This document shows, piece by piece, positions 21,216 to 28,384 of a DNA stretch of 64,000 nt. This DNA comes from Luteolibacter sp. LG18 (GTDB lineage Bacteria > Verrucomicrobiota > Verrucomicrobiia > Verrucomicrobiales > Akkermansiaceae), in the NCBI RefSeq assembly GCF_036322585.1, contig NZ_AP024600.1, positions 372,001-436,000 on the forward strand. The letters are read 5' to 3'. The number at the start of each line of letters is the position of its first letter. The first letter of the stretch is position 1. The translations under genes were made by a program, and so were the position numbers. Under the pieces are notes generated by a model. That model saw only the letters and a list, made by a program, of their open reading frames with translations. It was not told the DNA's origin and did no database searches.

Positions 21216-21226
21216 GAAGATCTCCC
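21213..21226 (-). promoter_or_regulatory. cysE ribosome binding site and shared CATG start region
   Basis: GGGAG for cysE (complement of 21222-21226) lies six bases before its ATG (21213-21215). It sits inside codons 3-5 of the divergent Rrf2 gene, whose ATG is 21214-21216. Both genes thus need promoters inside each other's coding sequence. Confidence 0.75.
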
Positions 21227-21627
21227 AGAAGCTCGAATATGCCTGTCGTGCCCTCGCCCAACTGGCGCGGCGCAGCGACGGGCGGACGTTAACACGCCTG
21301 GAGGAGCTCGCGCAACGCGAAGCGATTTCAGCCAACTTCCTGGTGCAGATCCTCAATGACTTGCGTCGCGCCGGATTGATCGACAGCCGCCGTGGAAAGG
21401 CCGGCGGCTACCTGCTGGCGCGCGCGGCGAAGGAAATCACGCTGCGCCAAATCGTGGTGGCGGTGGATCCCGCGCTGCTCCAGTTCTCCGTCTCCAACGA
21501 GGGCGAGTCCGGCCCGGGCGTACGCGGCGCGTGGGAGCGGGTGTCCAAGGCGCTGGGCGAATCGCTCGACGGTGTGACGCTGGAAACACTGTCCCAACAG
21601 GCAGTGGACCAGATGTTCTACATCTAA
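21214..21627 (+). CDS. Rrf2 family transcriptional regulator, CymR-like
   Basis: A 137-residue protein starting MKISQKLEYACRALAQLARR, the classic Rrf2 opening, with winged-helix elements LEELAQREAISANFLVQILN and RRAGLIDSRRGKAGGYLLAR. The three clustered cysteines that bind Fe-S in IscR and NsrR are absent (the only Cys is C11), so an iron-sulfur sensor is unlikely. In Firmicutes the cluster-less Rrf2 protein CymR controls cysteine genes with O-acetylserine as signal. Its head-to-head position with cysE suggests a similar role, which is inference. Confidence 0.92.
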   Translation: MKISQKLEYACRALAQLARRSDGRTLTRLEELAQREAISANFLVQILNDLRRAGLIDSRRGKAGGYLLARAAKEITLRQIVVAVDPALLQFSVSNEGESGPGVRGAWERVSKALGESLDGVTLETLSQQAVDQMFYI

Positions 21628-21750
21628 CCGAGGAACAACCGGCGGCATGGGTCAGTGGCCCAATTAGTCAAGAAATCCGAATGATTTCACTGGCGAAGGG
21701 CATGGGAGCGGGGTAAAAACACGGACGTCCCGCCTACCTTTTCGCCCGCC

Positions 21751-22374
21751 ATGCCCGGCAACGCTGAACACACCCACCACATCCGTCTCCGCACCCAACA
21801 ACTGGAGATGGACACGGCTCCCGCTGCCTCCGACGACTACGAGGGCAAGCTCCAGGCGGCCCAGGTCCAACTCGAACAGCTCCAGAAGCAGCGCGAGGAA
21901 CTGGAACGGAAGAAGCAGGAACTCGAGGCCCTCAACGGCCGCAAGAGCCAGTTCCTCACCGCCCAGGTCGAGCTGACCGAGAAACTTTCCGGCGCGGTGA
22001 CACGGATCGACCGCGAGCTGTATGAGATGCGCCAGGAAATGGAGGATCTCGAGCAGTGCCGCGTGTGCTTCGCCTCCCACCTCGACAAACTCCAGAAATA
22101 CAATCCCGAGGCTTGGTCCAAGGAGCAGCTCGCCGCGCACCTCGACCGCGCGACGACCTCCGCCGACCTCGCCGCGGACGAGTATGAGCAGGCCGCGGCC
22201 CATTTCAGCAACATGCGCAGCGGCGAGATCTTCGGCCGTGGCAAGGCCCGCCGTTCCGGTCCGGCCACCGCGGGCGTTTCCGATTTCAAGGCCCAGTTCC
22301 GCAGCGGACTGGCCTTCAACCTGCCGGTCATCGTGCTCGGCGGGATCGCCCTGATCGCTTACCTCCTCAAGTAA
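21751..22374 (+). CDS. Coiled-coil protein with C-terminal membrane anchor
   Basis: A 207-residue protein, mainly a long coiled coil (about residues 25-150) rich in Gln, Glu, Leu and Lys, ending in one hydrophobic helix (residues 185-204, LPVIVLGGIALIAYLL) and a terminal Lys. It is thus a tail-anchored cytoplasmic coiled coil. No family was recognised. It opens a run of three small genes with short spacings (7 and 18 bp). Confidence 0.72.
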   Translation: MPGNAEHTHHIRLRTQQLEMDTAPAASDDYEGKLQAAQVQLEQLQKQREELERKKQELEALNGRKSQFLTAQVELTEKLSGAVTRIDRELYEMRQEMEDLEQCRVCFASHLDKLQKYNPEAWSKEQLAAHLDRATTSADLAADEYEQAAAHFSNMRSGEIFGRGKARRSGPATAGVSDFKAQFRSGLAFNLPVIVLGGIALIAYLLK

Positions 22375-22381
22375 CAAGGCC

Positions 22382-22708
22382 ATGGCCGCCCGGAAGAAGA
22401 AGCCGCAGAACCTGGATCCCGAGCTGCAATTGCTCGTGGACCAGGAAGCGGTGCTCCGCGCCCAGATCGCGGCGACGGCGGCCGAGCCGGAACGCTTGCG
22501 CCGCCAATACGAGGAGGACCGAGCGACCCTGCCTCCGACCGAGGATTTCCGCGACCGCGAACGCCGCCGCGCCTTCGAGGAACTGGCCACCCGCGGCAAG
22601 GTCCGCAACGAGCACAAGAGCCAGCGCCGCAGCCTCCTGCTGCTGGTCCTGCTGCTCGCCGCCACCACCAGTCTGGTGATGTGGGGGCTGCAATTGATGC
22701 GCGGGTGA
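22382..22708 (+). CDS. Small tail-anchored protein of unknown function
   Basis: A 108-residue protein with a basic start (MAARKKKPQNLDP), a charged helical middle (Arg/Glu-rich) and a single C-terminal membrane helix (about residues 83-103). It has the same overall plan as the preceding gene, seven bases upstream, and may form a complex with it. No family was recognised. Confidence 0.7.
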   Translation: MAARKKKPQNLDPELQLLVDQEAVLRAQIAATAAEPERLRRQYEEDRATLPPTEDFRDRERRRAFEELATRGKVRNEHKSQRRSLLLLVLLLAATTSLVMWGLQLMRG

Positions 22709-22726
22709 CCCCAATCGCCGCCGGTC

Positions 22727-23113
22727 ATGTCGAAGCGAGTCCTCTTCGTTTGCCTGACCCTGCTGCTGGCCGGACTTCTCTGGGGATGGCTGCTCCTTCC
22801 TGCCACCGGTTCCGTGCCTTGGCTTGCCTACCTTGGCCTCCTTCCCGTCCCTGTCTCCATCGGCCTGCTCTTGGGACAATCGTGGGCCCGTCCCGCCGCG
22901 GCGGCGATCTTCTGCCTGATCTACCTGCTATTGGCCGCGGGCATGGTGCTGTCCTTTTTCCCCGGCAGCCAAGCGGTGGTGGCGATGGGCTGGCTGCAAT
23001 TCGCCCTGTCCGCTCCCGCCACCATGTTCATCTTCTCCGCCATGGTGGGATGCGGCACCGGGTTCCTGCACTGGCTGCTGTATTCACCGCCATTCGAGGA
23101 GCACCTCGCCTGA
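22727..23113 (+). CDS. Small integral membrane protein of unknown function
   Basis: A 128-residue protein with four predicted membrane segments and very few charged residues. It is the third gene in the run beginning at 21751, and it ends seven bases before the convergent MGMT-like gene. Function is unknown. Confidence 0.7.
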   Translation: MSKRVLFVCLTLLLAGLLWGWLLLPATGSVPWLAYLGLLPVPVSIGLLLGQSWARPAAAAIFCLIYLLLAAGMVLSFFPGSQAVVAMGWLQFALSAPATMFIFSAMVGCGTGFLHWLLYSPPFEEHLA

Positions 23114-23120
23114 CGGAGGA

Positions 23121-23453
23121 TCATTCGAGGCCAGCCCCGAAGCGCGTCATATCGACGGCTCCATCCCTGACCTCCACGCCCTCCTCCCGCAGCATGCGGG
23201 TCTTCCGGTCCATCTCCGGGCCCTCGGTGTGGCCGCTGAATCCACCCAAGGCACCATCCGCCCGCACCACGCGGTGACATGGCACCTCGGGGGCGAAAGG
23301 ATTCCTCGCCAAGGCCGAGCCGACCGAGCGGGCGCTCCCCCGCCCTGCCGCGCGGGCGACCGCACCGTAGGTGGAGACCTTCCCCTTCGGAATGCGCCGG
23401 ACGACGTCGTACACCGCCATCTCGAAACCGGTCGGCTCGCGATCCTCCTTCAT
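23121..23453 (-). CDS. MGMT/Ogt-type methylated-DNA-protein cysteine methyltransferase (short form)
   Basis: A 110-residue protein consisting only of the MGMT C-terminal DNA-binding domain. It has IPKGKVSTYGAVARAAG, the helix-turn-helix SARSVGSALARNP and the active site PCHRV with C59, so it can in principle accept an alkyl group; the alkyltransferase-like proteins have Trp there. The N-terminal domain of full Ogt is absent, as in many short family members. The gene starts four bases after the SET-domain gene, suggesting cotranscription. Confidence 0.9.
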   Translation of the reverse strand: MKEDREPTGFEMAVYDVVRRIPKGKVSTYGAVARAAGRGSARSVGSALARNPFAPEVPCHRVVRADGALGGFSGHTEGPEMDRKTRMLREEGVEVRDGAVDMTRFGAGLE

Positions 23454-23457
23454 GTCC

Positions 23458-24018
23458 TCACTCCTCCGCGCCCGCGAGGCGTTGGCGCAGCTCGGGCCAT
23501 TGGTCACGGCTCACAATGTAGCCCACGCAGTTCTCCGAGCCGCAGAGGCAGGGATGATCGACGTAACATTCCACATCGAAACCGTAGTCGAAGGTCAGCT
23601 CCTCGCCCTCCTGGATGTCCCGCAGCGAGTGGATGAAAATCTTGCGGCCTTCGATCCACGCCTCGCAGTTCGGATTGCAGGAATGGTTGATGAGGCGCGC
23701 GGTGTTCCACGGCACGTTGCCGTCGATGTCCCAGCGCTTCGAAAGCGTGAAAATATAGACCGCGGCATCGCCGGTCTCGATCGACTTCGCGTGCTGGGCA
23801 TGCGCCCGCTTGTCACTCTCCTCCTTGTCCACCAGCTCACCAACGTACTCGATGATCTTGGTTTCGTTCGGAATGAACTGGGTGGCATACACGCCGCGGC
23901 CGTGGATCACGGAACCGCGCACCTCGCAATACTCGCTCTGCCCGCGGTTCCACAGCTCGGTGAGCTTCTTCCGCAGCCACGCTTCCTCCGCCCTCTTGTC
24001 CTTCACAGCCTTTGCCAT
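23458..24018 (-). CDS. SET domain protein-lysine methyltransferase
   Basis: A 186-residue protein with a full SET fold. RGSVIHGRGVYA is the SET-N block, NHSCNPNC (111-118) the cofactor pseudoknot motif, and GEELTFDYGF (138-147) the catalytic Tyr block. A post-SET cysteine cluster follows (C157, C159, C164, with C118 as probable fourth zinc ligand). This is the zinc-bearing arrangement of eukaryotic Trithorax/SUV39-type enzymes, also found in scattered bacteria including Chlamydiae. The substrate may be a histone-like or ribosomal protein. Its pairing with an MGMT-type gene is notable. Confidence 0.95.
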   Translation of the reverse strand: MAKAVKDKRAEEAWLRKKLTELWNRGQSEYCEVRGSVIHGRGVYATQFIPNETKIIEYVGELVDKEESDKRAHAQHAKSIETGDAAVYIFTLSKRWDIDGNVPWNTARLINHSCNPNCEAWIEGRKIFIHSLRDIQEGEELTFDYGFDVECYVDHPCLCGSENCVGYIVSRDQWPELRQRLAGAEE

Positions 24019-24048
24019 GGTTCTGAAATACCGGATTCCGTGACGGGA

Positions 24049-24774
24049 TCAACGCTTCGGTTCGTCCTTCACCGGGGTGTAAGTGGTCTCCGGCAGTTTG
24101 AGGTCGGCCGGCAGGGTGCCGAACAGACTCCGGAAGTCGGTGAACTTCGCCGTGGAGCCATCGATGAAGGTCCAGTCGTTCTTGCCCTTGTCGGTGATCG
24201 CTGCCTGGAACGAGATCTTGTCGACCAGATGGGTCTGACCGCTTTCAAACACCTTCAGGCGGGTGACGGTGGGCACGAGCACGAGCCACTTCGTGTAGCC
24301 GGGCGAAACCACATCACGCCCGCCGATTTTCTCAACCCGCTTGCCGGGCTCCACCTCGAACACCTGGGCCTCTCCGACCGCCTTCGAGGACAGGAGGCTG
24401 ACACCACTGCGCTGGAACTCCTTCATGGCTCTCAGGAGCCCGGCGTCCACCTCGGCCATACTGCCCTCACGCTTGGCCATGCGTTCCTTCCACCGGGGAT
24501 AGATGCGGTCGATCGCGAACTGGTAACGCCCGGCGACGACCTCGATGCCGAGTTGATCGACAGCGGCGCGGGCGGACTGGATCAGAGTGGCGGGTGGCAC
24601 CTCGGATTTGATCACGTTTTCGCCAGGACCACCTTGGCCAGGGTTCGCGGGCGCGGCCGGCGCGGGTTTGGGGGGCGGCAGCGGGGCCAGCGGCGGAGGA
24701 TTTTGCGCAGCCAGCGGACCGGCGGCGGCGAGGAGAATCCAAGGACTGGCAAGCAGGAAACGGGGCACCATCAC
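24049..24774 (-). CDS. Secreted protein of unknown function with Pro/Ala-rich linker
   Basis: A 241-residue protein with a signal peptide ending near LAAQ, then a Pro/Ala tract (residues 24-50) that reads as a flexible linker, then a mixed helix/strand domain of about 180 residues (such as VAGRYQFAIDRIYPRWKERMAKR). Plausible starts at 24774 and 24771 differ by one Met. No family was recognised. It lies divergent to parB with about 90 bp between. Confidence 0.7.
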   Translation of the reverse strand: MMVPRFLLASPWILLAAAGPLAAQNPPPLAPLPPPKPAPAAPANPGQGGPGENVIKSEVPPATLIQSARAAVDQLGIEVVAGRYQFAIDRIYPRWKERMAKREGSMAEVDAGLLRAMKEFQRSGVSLLSSKAVGEAQVFEVEPGKRVEKIGGRDVVSPGYTKWLVLVPTVTRLKVFESGQTHLVDKISFQAAITDKGKNDWTFIDGSTAKFTDFRSLFGTLPADLKLPETTYTPVKDEPKR

Positions 24775-24865
24775 GGTTCAATCGATGGCCCCTGCCGCCC
24801 GTTCCGTCAAGCGCGCCGGAATCCGCTTGGAATTCGCGGCCGGTCAGGGTAATCCTCACCGCCCC

Positions 24866-25780
24866 ATGGCGAAGCAGGCACTCGGAAAGGGACTAGGAGC
24901 CCTCATCAAGAAACAACCCGGAACCGTTCCGACGGCGCAGGGAGTTTCCGCCGATGAATCGAAGCGCGTGCGCGATGTTCCTCTCGATCAGGTCGTCCCT
25001 TCGCCTCTCCAGCCGCGCACCACCTTCATCGAGTCGCCCTTGGACGACCTGATGGAATCGATCCGCCAGCACGGCATCATCCAGCCGCTGATCGTCCGCC
25101 CGGTGGACGGCAAGCTGGAGCTCATCGCCGGTGAGCGCCGCTGGCGCGCCTCGCAGAAACTCGGGCTGGCCACCGTGCCGGTGATCGAGCGCGAGGCCTC
25201 CGACCGCGACGTGTTGGAAATGGCCCTCATCGAGAACCTCCAGCGCGAGGATCTCAATCCGATGGAAGAGGCCGCCGGCTACGTCCGCCTCGCCCGCGAG
25301 TTCACGATGAAGCAGGAGGAGATCGCCGCCCGAGTCGGCAAGTCCCGCGCCAGCGTCGCCAATGCGATGCGCCTGCTCGATCTCCATGGCGACGTCCAAT
25401 TGCTCGTCGCCCAGGCCCGCCTCTCCGTCGGCCACGCCAAGGCCATCCTCTCGATCAAGGACCGCGACGCCCAGTTGCTCGCGTCCGATCAGGTGATCCG
25501 CCGCCAGCTCACGGTGCGGGCCACCGAGAAGCTGGCCCAGACCTTCCAGAACGATCTCGCCACGCCCGCCACCGAAGGCGGCTCGGCCAAGGCCGCCGCC
25601 TCCACCCCGGCCCGCGAGACCGACGCCCACATCCGCGCGATCGAAAACCGCCTGCGCGATCTTTTCGCCACCCACGTGGCGATCACCCACAGCACGAAGA
25701 AGGGCAAGATCGAGCTGGAATACTACGGCAACGACGACCTCCAGCGCATCTTGGAGCTCCTCGGCGCCGACGAGGTTTAA
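24866..25780 (+). CDS. parB: Chromosome-partitioning protein ParB
   Basis: A 304-residue protein starting MAKQALGKGLGALI, the basic lead that stimulates ParA in ParB/Spo0J. The ParB/Srx-like CTPase region has QHGIIQPLIVRP and GERRWRA. The helix-turn-helix AARVGKSRASVANAMRLLDL should bind parS, and the C-terminal dimerisation domain is at about residues 245-300. parA is not adjacent, unlike the usual parAB arrangement. No consensus parS was seen by eye in this window. Confidence 0.96.
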   Translation: MAKQALGKGLGALIKKQPGTVPTAQGVSADESKRVRDVPLDQVVPSPLQPRTTFIESPLDDLMESIRQHGIIQPLIVRPVDGKLELIAGERRWRASQKLGLATVPVIEREASDRDVLEMALIENLQREDLNPMEEAAGYVRLAREFTMKQEEIAARVGKSRASVANAMRLLDLHGDVQLLVAQARLSVGHAKAILSIKDRDAQLLASDQVIRRQLTVRATEKLAQTFQNDLATPATEGGSAKAAASTPARETDAHIRAIENRLRDLFATHVAITHSTKKGKIELEYYGNDDLQRILELLGADEV

Positions 25781-25782
25781 CC

Positions 25783-25862
25783 AAGGAGCAGGGACATTCT
25801 TGTCCCGTTCTGAACGTATACGCTGATAGGAGAAGAACGGGACAGGCATGTCCCTGCTCCTT
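25783..25862. repeat. Long imperfect inverted repeat, REP-like
   Basis: Two 29-nt arms (25783-25811 and 25834-25862) match in inverted orientation at 27 of 29 positions, around a 22-nt spacer. Each arm contains its own small palindrome (GGGACA...TGTCCC). It lies directly after parB and may act as its terminator. The nested-palindrome form resembles a dispersed REP/MITE element. A shorter palindrome of similar style is at 55045-55064. Confidence 0.75.
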
Positions 25863-25896
25863 GTGCTGACGCTGCCATCCGCCTACTCTCCGCGGA

Positions 25897-26184
25897 ATGG
25901 AAATGGCCCGACCGCGTGCACAGTCATCCAGCAACCTGATCCGTTTCACACTGACGGCGTCGATCCTGATCGGCTCTTTCCTGATGATGGGCATGACCAC
26001 GTGTGGATGCCATTTCCGGGCTGCCGCCCTGGCACCCACCTTCTTGCCCCTCGCGTGGAGCCTTTACCTCCTTCATTCCGCGACTGACCGAAACTCGAAA
26101 GCCTTTGCCTGGCTGGTGTTCCTTCTCGCGGTGTCGTGGGTCTACGTCGGGTTTTATTCGAACCTCGTGTTCCTGTTCCGATGA
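25897..26184 (+). CDS. Small membrane protein of unknown function
   Basis: A 95-residue protein with two to three membrane segments after a short basic N-terminus. Its stop overlaps the start of the VOC gene (ATGA), which is the best evidence that it is translated. No family was recognised. Confidence 0.6.
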   Translation: MEMARPRAQSSSNLIRFTLTASILIGSFLMMGMTTCGCHFRAAALAPTFLPLAWSLYLLHSATDRNSKAFAWLVFLLAVSWVYVGFYSNLVFLFR

Positions 26185-26543
26185 ACCCGCCCATCTCCCG
26201 GATCGCGCTCTATGTCCACGACATGGAGAAAGTCGCCACGTTCTACGAGCAGCACTTTGGCTTCACCCGCACCAACACAGGTCTGGCGGACAAGTTCATT
26301 CTCGCCCCACCCTCCGGCGGTTGCGCGCTGGTGATCCTTCAGGCGAGCAAGGGTCACAAGTCCGGACAATCGTGCGTGAAAATCGTGTTCGACGTCGCGG
26401 ACGTGGCGGCGTTCAAAGCCGAACGGGCGAAGGAAGGCTTGGCATTCGGTGCCATCCACCAAGGCCCCGGCTACGAGTTCGCAAACGCCCGTGATCCCGC
26501 GAAAAATCTCATCCAGATTTCCAGCGGCCACTTGAGGGATTGA
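26181..26543 (+). CDS. VOC superfamily (glyoxalase/bleomycin-resistance) protein
   Basis: A 120-residue single-domain protein starting MNPPISRIALYVHDMEKVATFYEQ, the standard VOC opening. It contains GCALVILQ, VKIVFDVADVAAF and a C-terminal DPAKNLIQISSGH, where the terminal metal-ligand Glu seems replaced by Gln. The function could be a small-molecule lyase, isomerase or binding protein. It is coupled to the membrane protein gene upstream. Confidence 0.9.
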   Translation: MNPPISRIALYVHDMEKVATFYEQHFGFTRTNTGLADKFILAPPSGGCALVILQASKGHKSGQSCVKIVFDVADVAAFKAERAKEGLAFGAIHQGPGYEFANARDPAKNLIQISSGHLRD

Positions 26544-26570
26544 TTCCCCCGACACCCGGAACCACCTACA

Positions 26571-27095
26571 CTACTTCCCGCCCTTGGGCTTTTCCGGCGG
26601 CTTTGCGGGAGGATTCTCCGGGCCACAGGGCTCCCCGAGCACCACCTTGCCTTTGACCACCGGGGAACCCGGAACGACGGGAGAATCCTGCTTCGCGGGT
26701 TGCTGCGGTTCCTTTTCGCCGCCGTCCCGGACCGGAGGGTTTTTCGGAGGCAGGGGTTTGCCCGTGGTGCGCTCGACTCCCGCGGCCAGCGCCGCCGGAA
26801 GAAGCAACGCGAGCACGGCAGCCATCCGCGGGACGCGCCGGACCAGCCACAACAGCCCTCGCTCGAAGCGGTTCGGCGTGTGGATACGACCATCCTCCGC
26901 AGGCACATAGGCGATGCACTCGCGACCCTGGGTTTCCTCCGCGAACTTCCGCGCCTCGGGCCCGGTCATGGCGGAGAGATTGAAGACATGCTTGCCACAG
27001 CCGGCACAGAAGCGCTTGCGCTCGTCACCGGTCATGTTCCGCCAATCCATCGAACAGGGCTTGGCGATCTCAAGGGGCGGGATGGTCTTTTTCAT
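26571..27095 (-). CDS. Small protein with conserved C-x(n)-W-M / C-x2-C N-terminal motif and membrane segment
   Basis: A 174-residue protein. The N-terminal domain reads IAKPCSMDWRNMTGDERKRF then C30-AG-C33-GKHVFNLSAMT, with C14 and C60 as further cysteines. I recall this C-W-M-R-x-C-x-x-C-V-x-N-L-S pattern in uncharacterised proteins of several phyla; a small zinc-binding or redox module is plausible. A membrane helix (about 85-105) and a Pro/Lys/Gly-rich C-terminal tail follow. The start at 27095 was chosen because the domain begins there. The region upstream has been interrupted by a MITE. Confidence 0.75.
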   Translation of the reverse strand: MKKTIPPLEIAKPCSMDWRNMTGDERKRFCAGCGKHVFNLSAMTGPEARKFAEETQGRECIAYVPAEDGRIHTPNRFERGLLWLVRRVPRMAAVLALLLPAALAAGVERTTGKPLPPKNPPVRDGGEKEPQQPAKQDSPVVPGSPVVKGKVVLGEPCGPENPPAKPPEKPKGGK

Positions 27096-27188
27096 GAGAG
27101 CATGTGGTTCGGATATCCGGGACCGGAAACGGTCCTCTTCCAGCATGACACCGGAAGACCACTGTTCTTGGAAATTTTCCAATCCCCC

Positions 27189-27600
27189 GGCTGGAACCCT
27201 GCTCCTTATACACATCTTGAACTCTGTATCCCGAATGGGATGACAACCCAAGTAGCCGGAGGTTGAGGAGCCTTGGCGACGACACCTCCGGTTGGCGCGG
27301 AAAGGTCATTCGATCCCGAAGGGCATCGCAGCCGGGTTCACAGGCCTGCGAAATTCCATGTTCCATTCCAGCCACGGAGCCGGGGTGCGAGGCTGGCACC
27401 CACTTCGGGGTGCGGTTCACTCATCCGAGCTGTCCGGTGGTGTCGTCGCCAAGGCTCCTCAACCACCGGCTACTGACGCTGCGATCCCTTCGGGATCCAG
27501 AATCTCTCCGGATAGCTCCAGTGCCACAAAGTCGGAAGGTGAGGGAGAGATTGCCCAAGCGGACGCGCGCGAGATGTGTATAAAGATCAGGGCTGGAACC
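27189..27600. mobile_element. MITE with Tn5-like terminal inverted repeats and 10-bp target duplication
   Basis: A 392-bp non-coding element (27199-27590) is bounded by 19-bp inverted repeats, 27199-27217 and 27572-27590, that match at 17 of 19 positions. Both end CTG outermost and share TTATACACATCT innermost, as in the Tn5 mosaic end. A 10-bp direct repeat, GGCTGGAACC, flanks it on both sides (27189-27198, 27591-27600), as expected of IS4-family insertion. It carries no transposase, so it would need one in trans. Internally it holds two inverted copies of a two-hairpin module. Confidence 0.85.
27252..27473. repeat. Inverted pair of 40-nt structured modules inside the MITE
   Basis: 27252-27291 and 27434-27473 are inverted copies, 38 of 40 identical. 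Each can fold a stem CCGG-N-GGT/ACC-N-CCGG. The two differences are a paired A-T to T-A swap within that stem, which is compensatory. A second hairpin (ATCCC-GAA-type loop-GGGAT) lies next to each (27228-27241; 27482-27496). A further hairpin, GGCACCC...GGGTGC, lies near 27390. Confidence 0.7.
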
Positions 27601-27633
27601 CGCGCTCCCCGCCCCTACGATCCGGTCAATCCC

Positions 27634-28290
27634 ATGACGCTCGCCGCCTCTGGATACGAACTCCGGCCCACCGGAATCCCTTCCGCCACACGCGCGCTTC
27701 TCCGTGAAACGCTGTTTCAGGAAGAACGTGCCGGAACCCGCTGCCTGCTCGACCATCCCCTCGTGCGGGAAACCGCGGTTGCCTTGCGGAAGGAACTCGC
27801 CGCCAGCGGCCACCTGCCGGAAAATGCCATCGCCATCCAGGCGATCGCCTTCGACAAGACCGCGGAGACGAATTGGAAAGTCACCTGGCACCAGGATCTG
27901 ATGTTTCCCTTCGCCCAACCGGTGACCTCGGACGGCTACCTCCTGCCGCGGCACAAGGACGGCGTCGACTACGCCCGACCACCGGAGGAAATCCTCGGGC
28001 GGTTGCTGGCGGTGCGGCTGCACCTCGACGACTGCGATGAATCGAACGGGCCTCTCCGTGTCCTGCCCGGCAGCCACCTCCACGGCATCATTCCCTCCGA
28101 GGAGATCGCCGGCCATCTGGAGCGGCATGAAGCGGCGATCTGTCTCGCGACCGAAGGAGAAGCCCTACTGATGAGGCCCTTGCTTCTGCACGCCTCCTCT
28201 CAAGCGACGGCCCCGAAACACCGCCGGGTGCTGCACTTCGTCTATGACACGGGCGGCCCCCTTTCGCAAAAGTGGCATCGGGAGGTCTGA
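27634..28290 (+). CDS. Phytanoyl-CoA dioxygenase (PhyH) family protein
   Basis: A 218-residue Fe(II)/2-oxoglutarate oxygenase-like protein. The iron-binding HxD is in WHQDLMF, and the distal His and 2-oxoglutarate Arg are in RPLLLHASSQATAPKHRRVLHF. The block SNGPLRVLPGSH is the family hallmark. The start at 27634 lies 33 bp after the MITE duplication, so the element sits in its promoter region. Its substrate is unknown. PhyH-type enzymes include proline hydroxylases, but nothing here ties it to the hydroxyproline genes 30 kb away. Confidence 0.88.
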   Translation: MTLAASGYELRPTGIPSATRALLRETLFQEERAGTRCLLDHPLVRETAVALRKELAASGHLPENAIAIQAIAFDKTAETNWKVTWHQDLMFPFAQPVTSDGYLLPRHKDGVDYARPPEEILGRLLAVRLHLDDCDESNGPLRVLPGSHLHGIIPSEEIAGHLERHEAAICLATEGEALLMRPLLLHASSQATAPKHRRVLHFVYDTGGPLSQKWHREV

Positions 28291-28384
28291 CTCCTTCTGG
28301 GAAAATGCCATCCGCCCCCGGTCGATCAGCCGTCGCTGCGGTTGACCTTGCCGACCGCACGCCGGGCCGCCATGTTCCGCGTCC

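Noticed and set aside
24866-25780. Possible parS site near parB
   Set aside because: Only partial GTTTCAC half-sites were found in the window and none is palindromic with the usual spacing.
27189-27600. Nextera/Tn5 library adapter contamination as the explanation of the mosaic-end-like sequences
   Set aside because: The ends differ from the synthetic mosaic end at three and four positions, a 10-bp duplication flanks the element, and the interior is not adapter sequence.
27292-27633. Upstream extension of the dioxygenase frame through the MITE
   Set aside because: The extension runs through non-coding hairpin repeats and gives low-complexity protein. The family start fits 27634.
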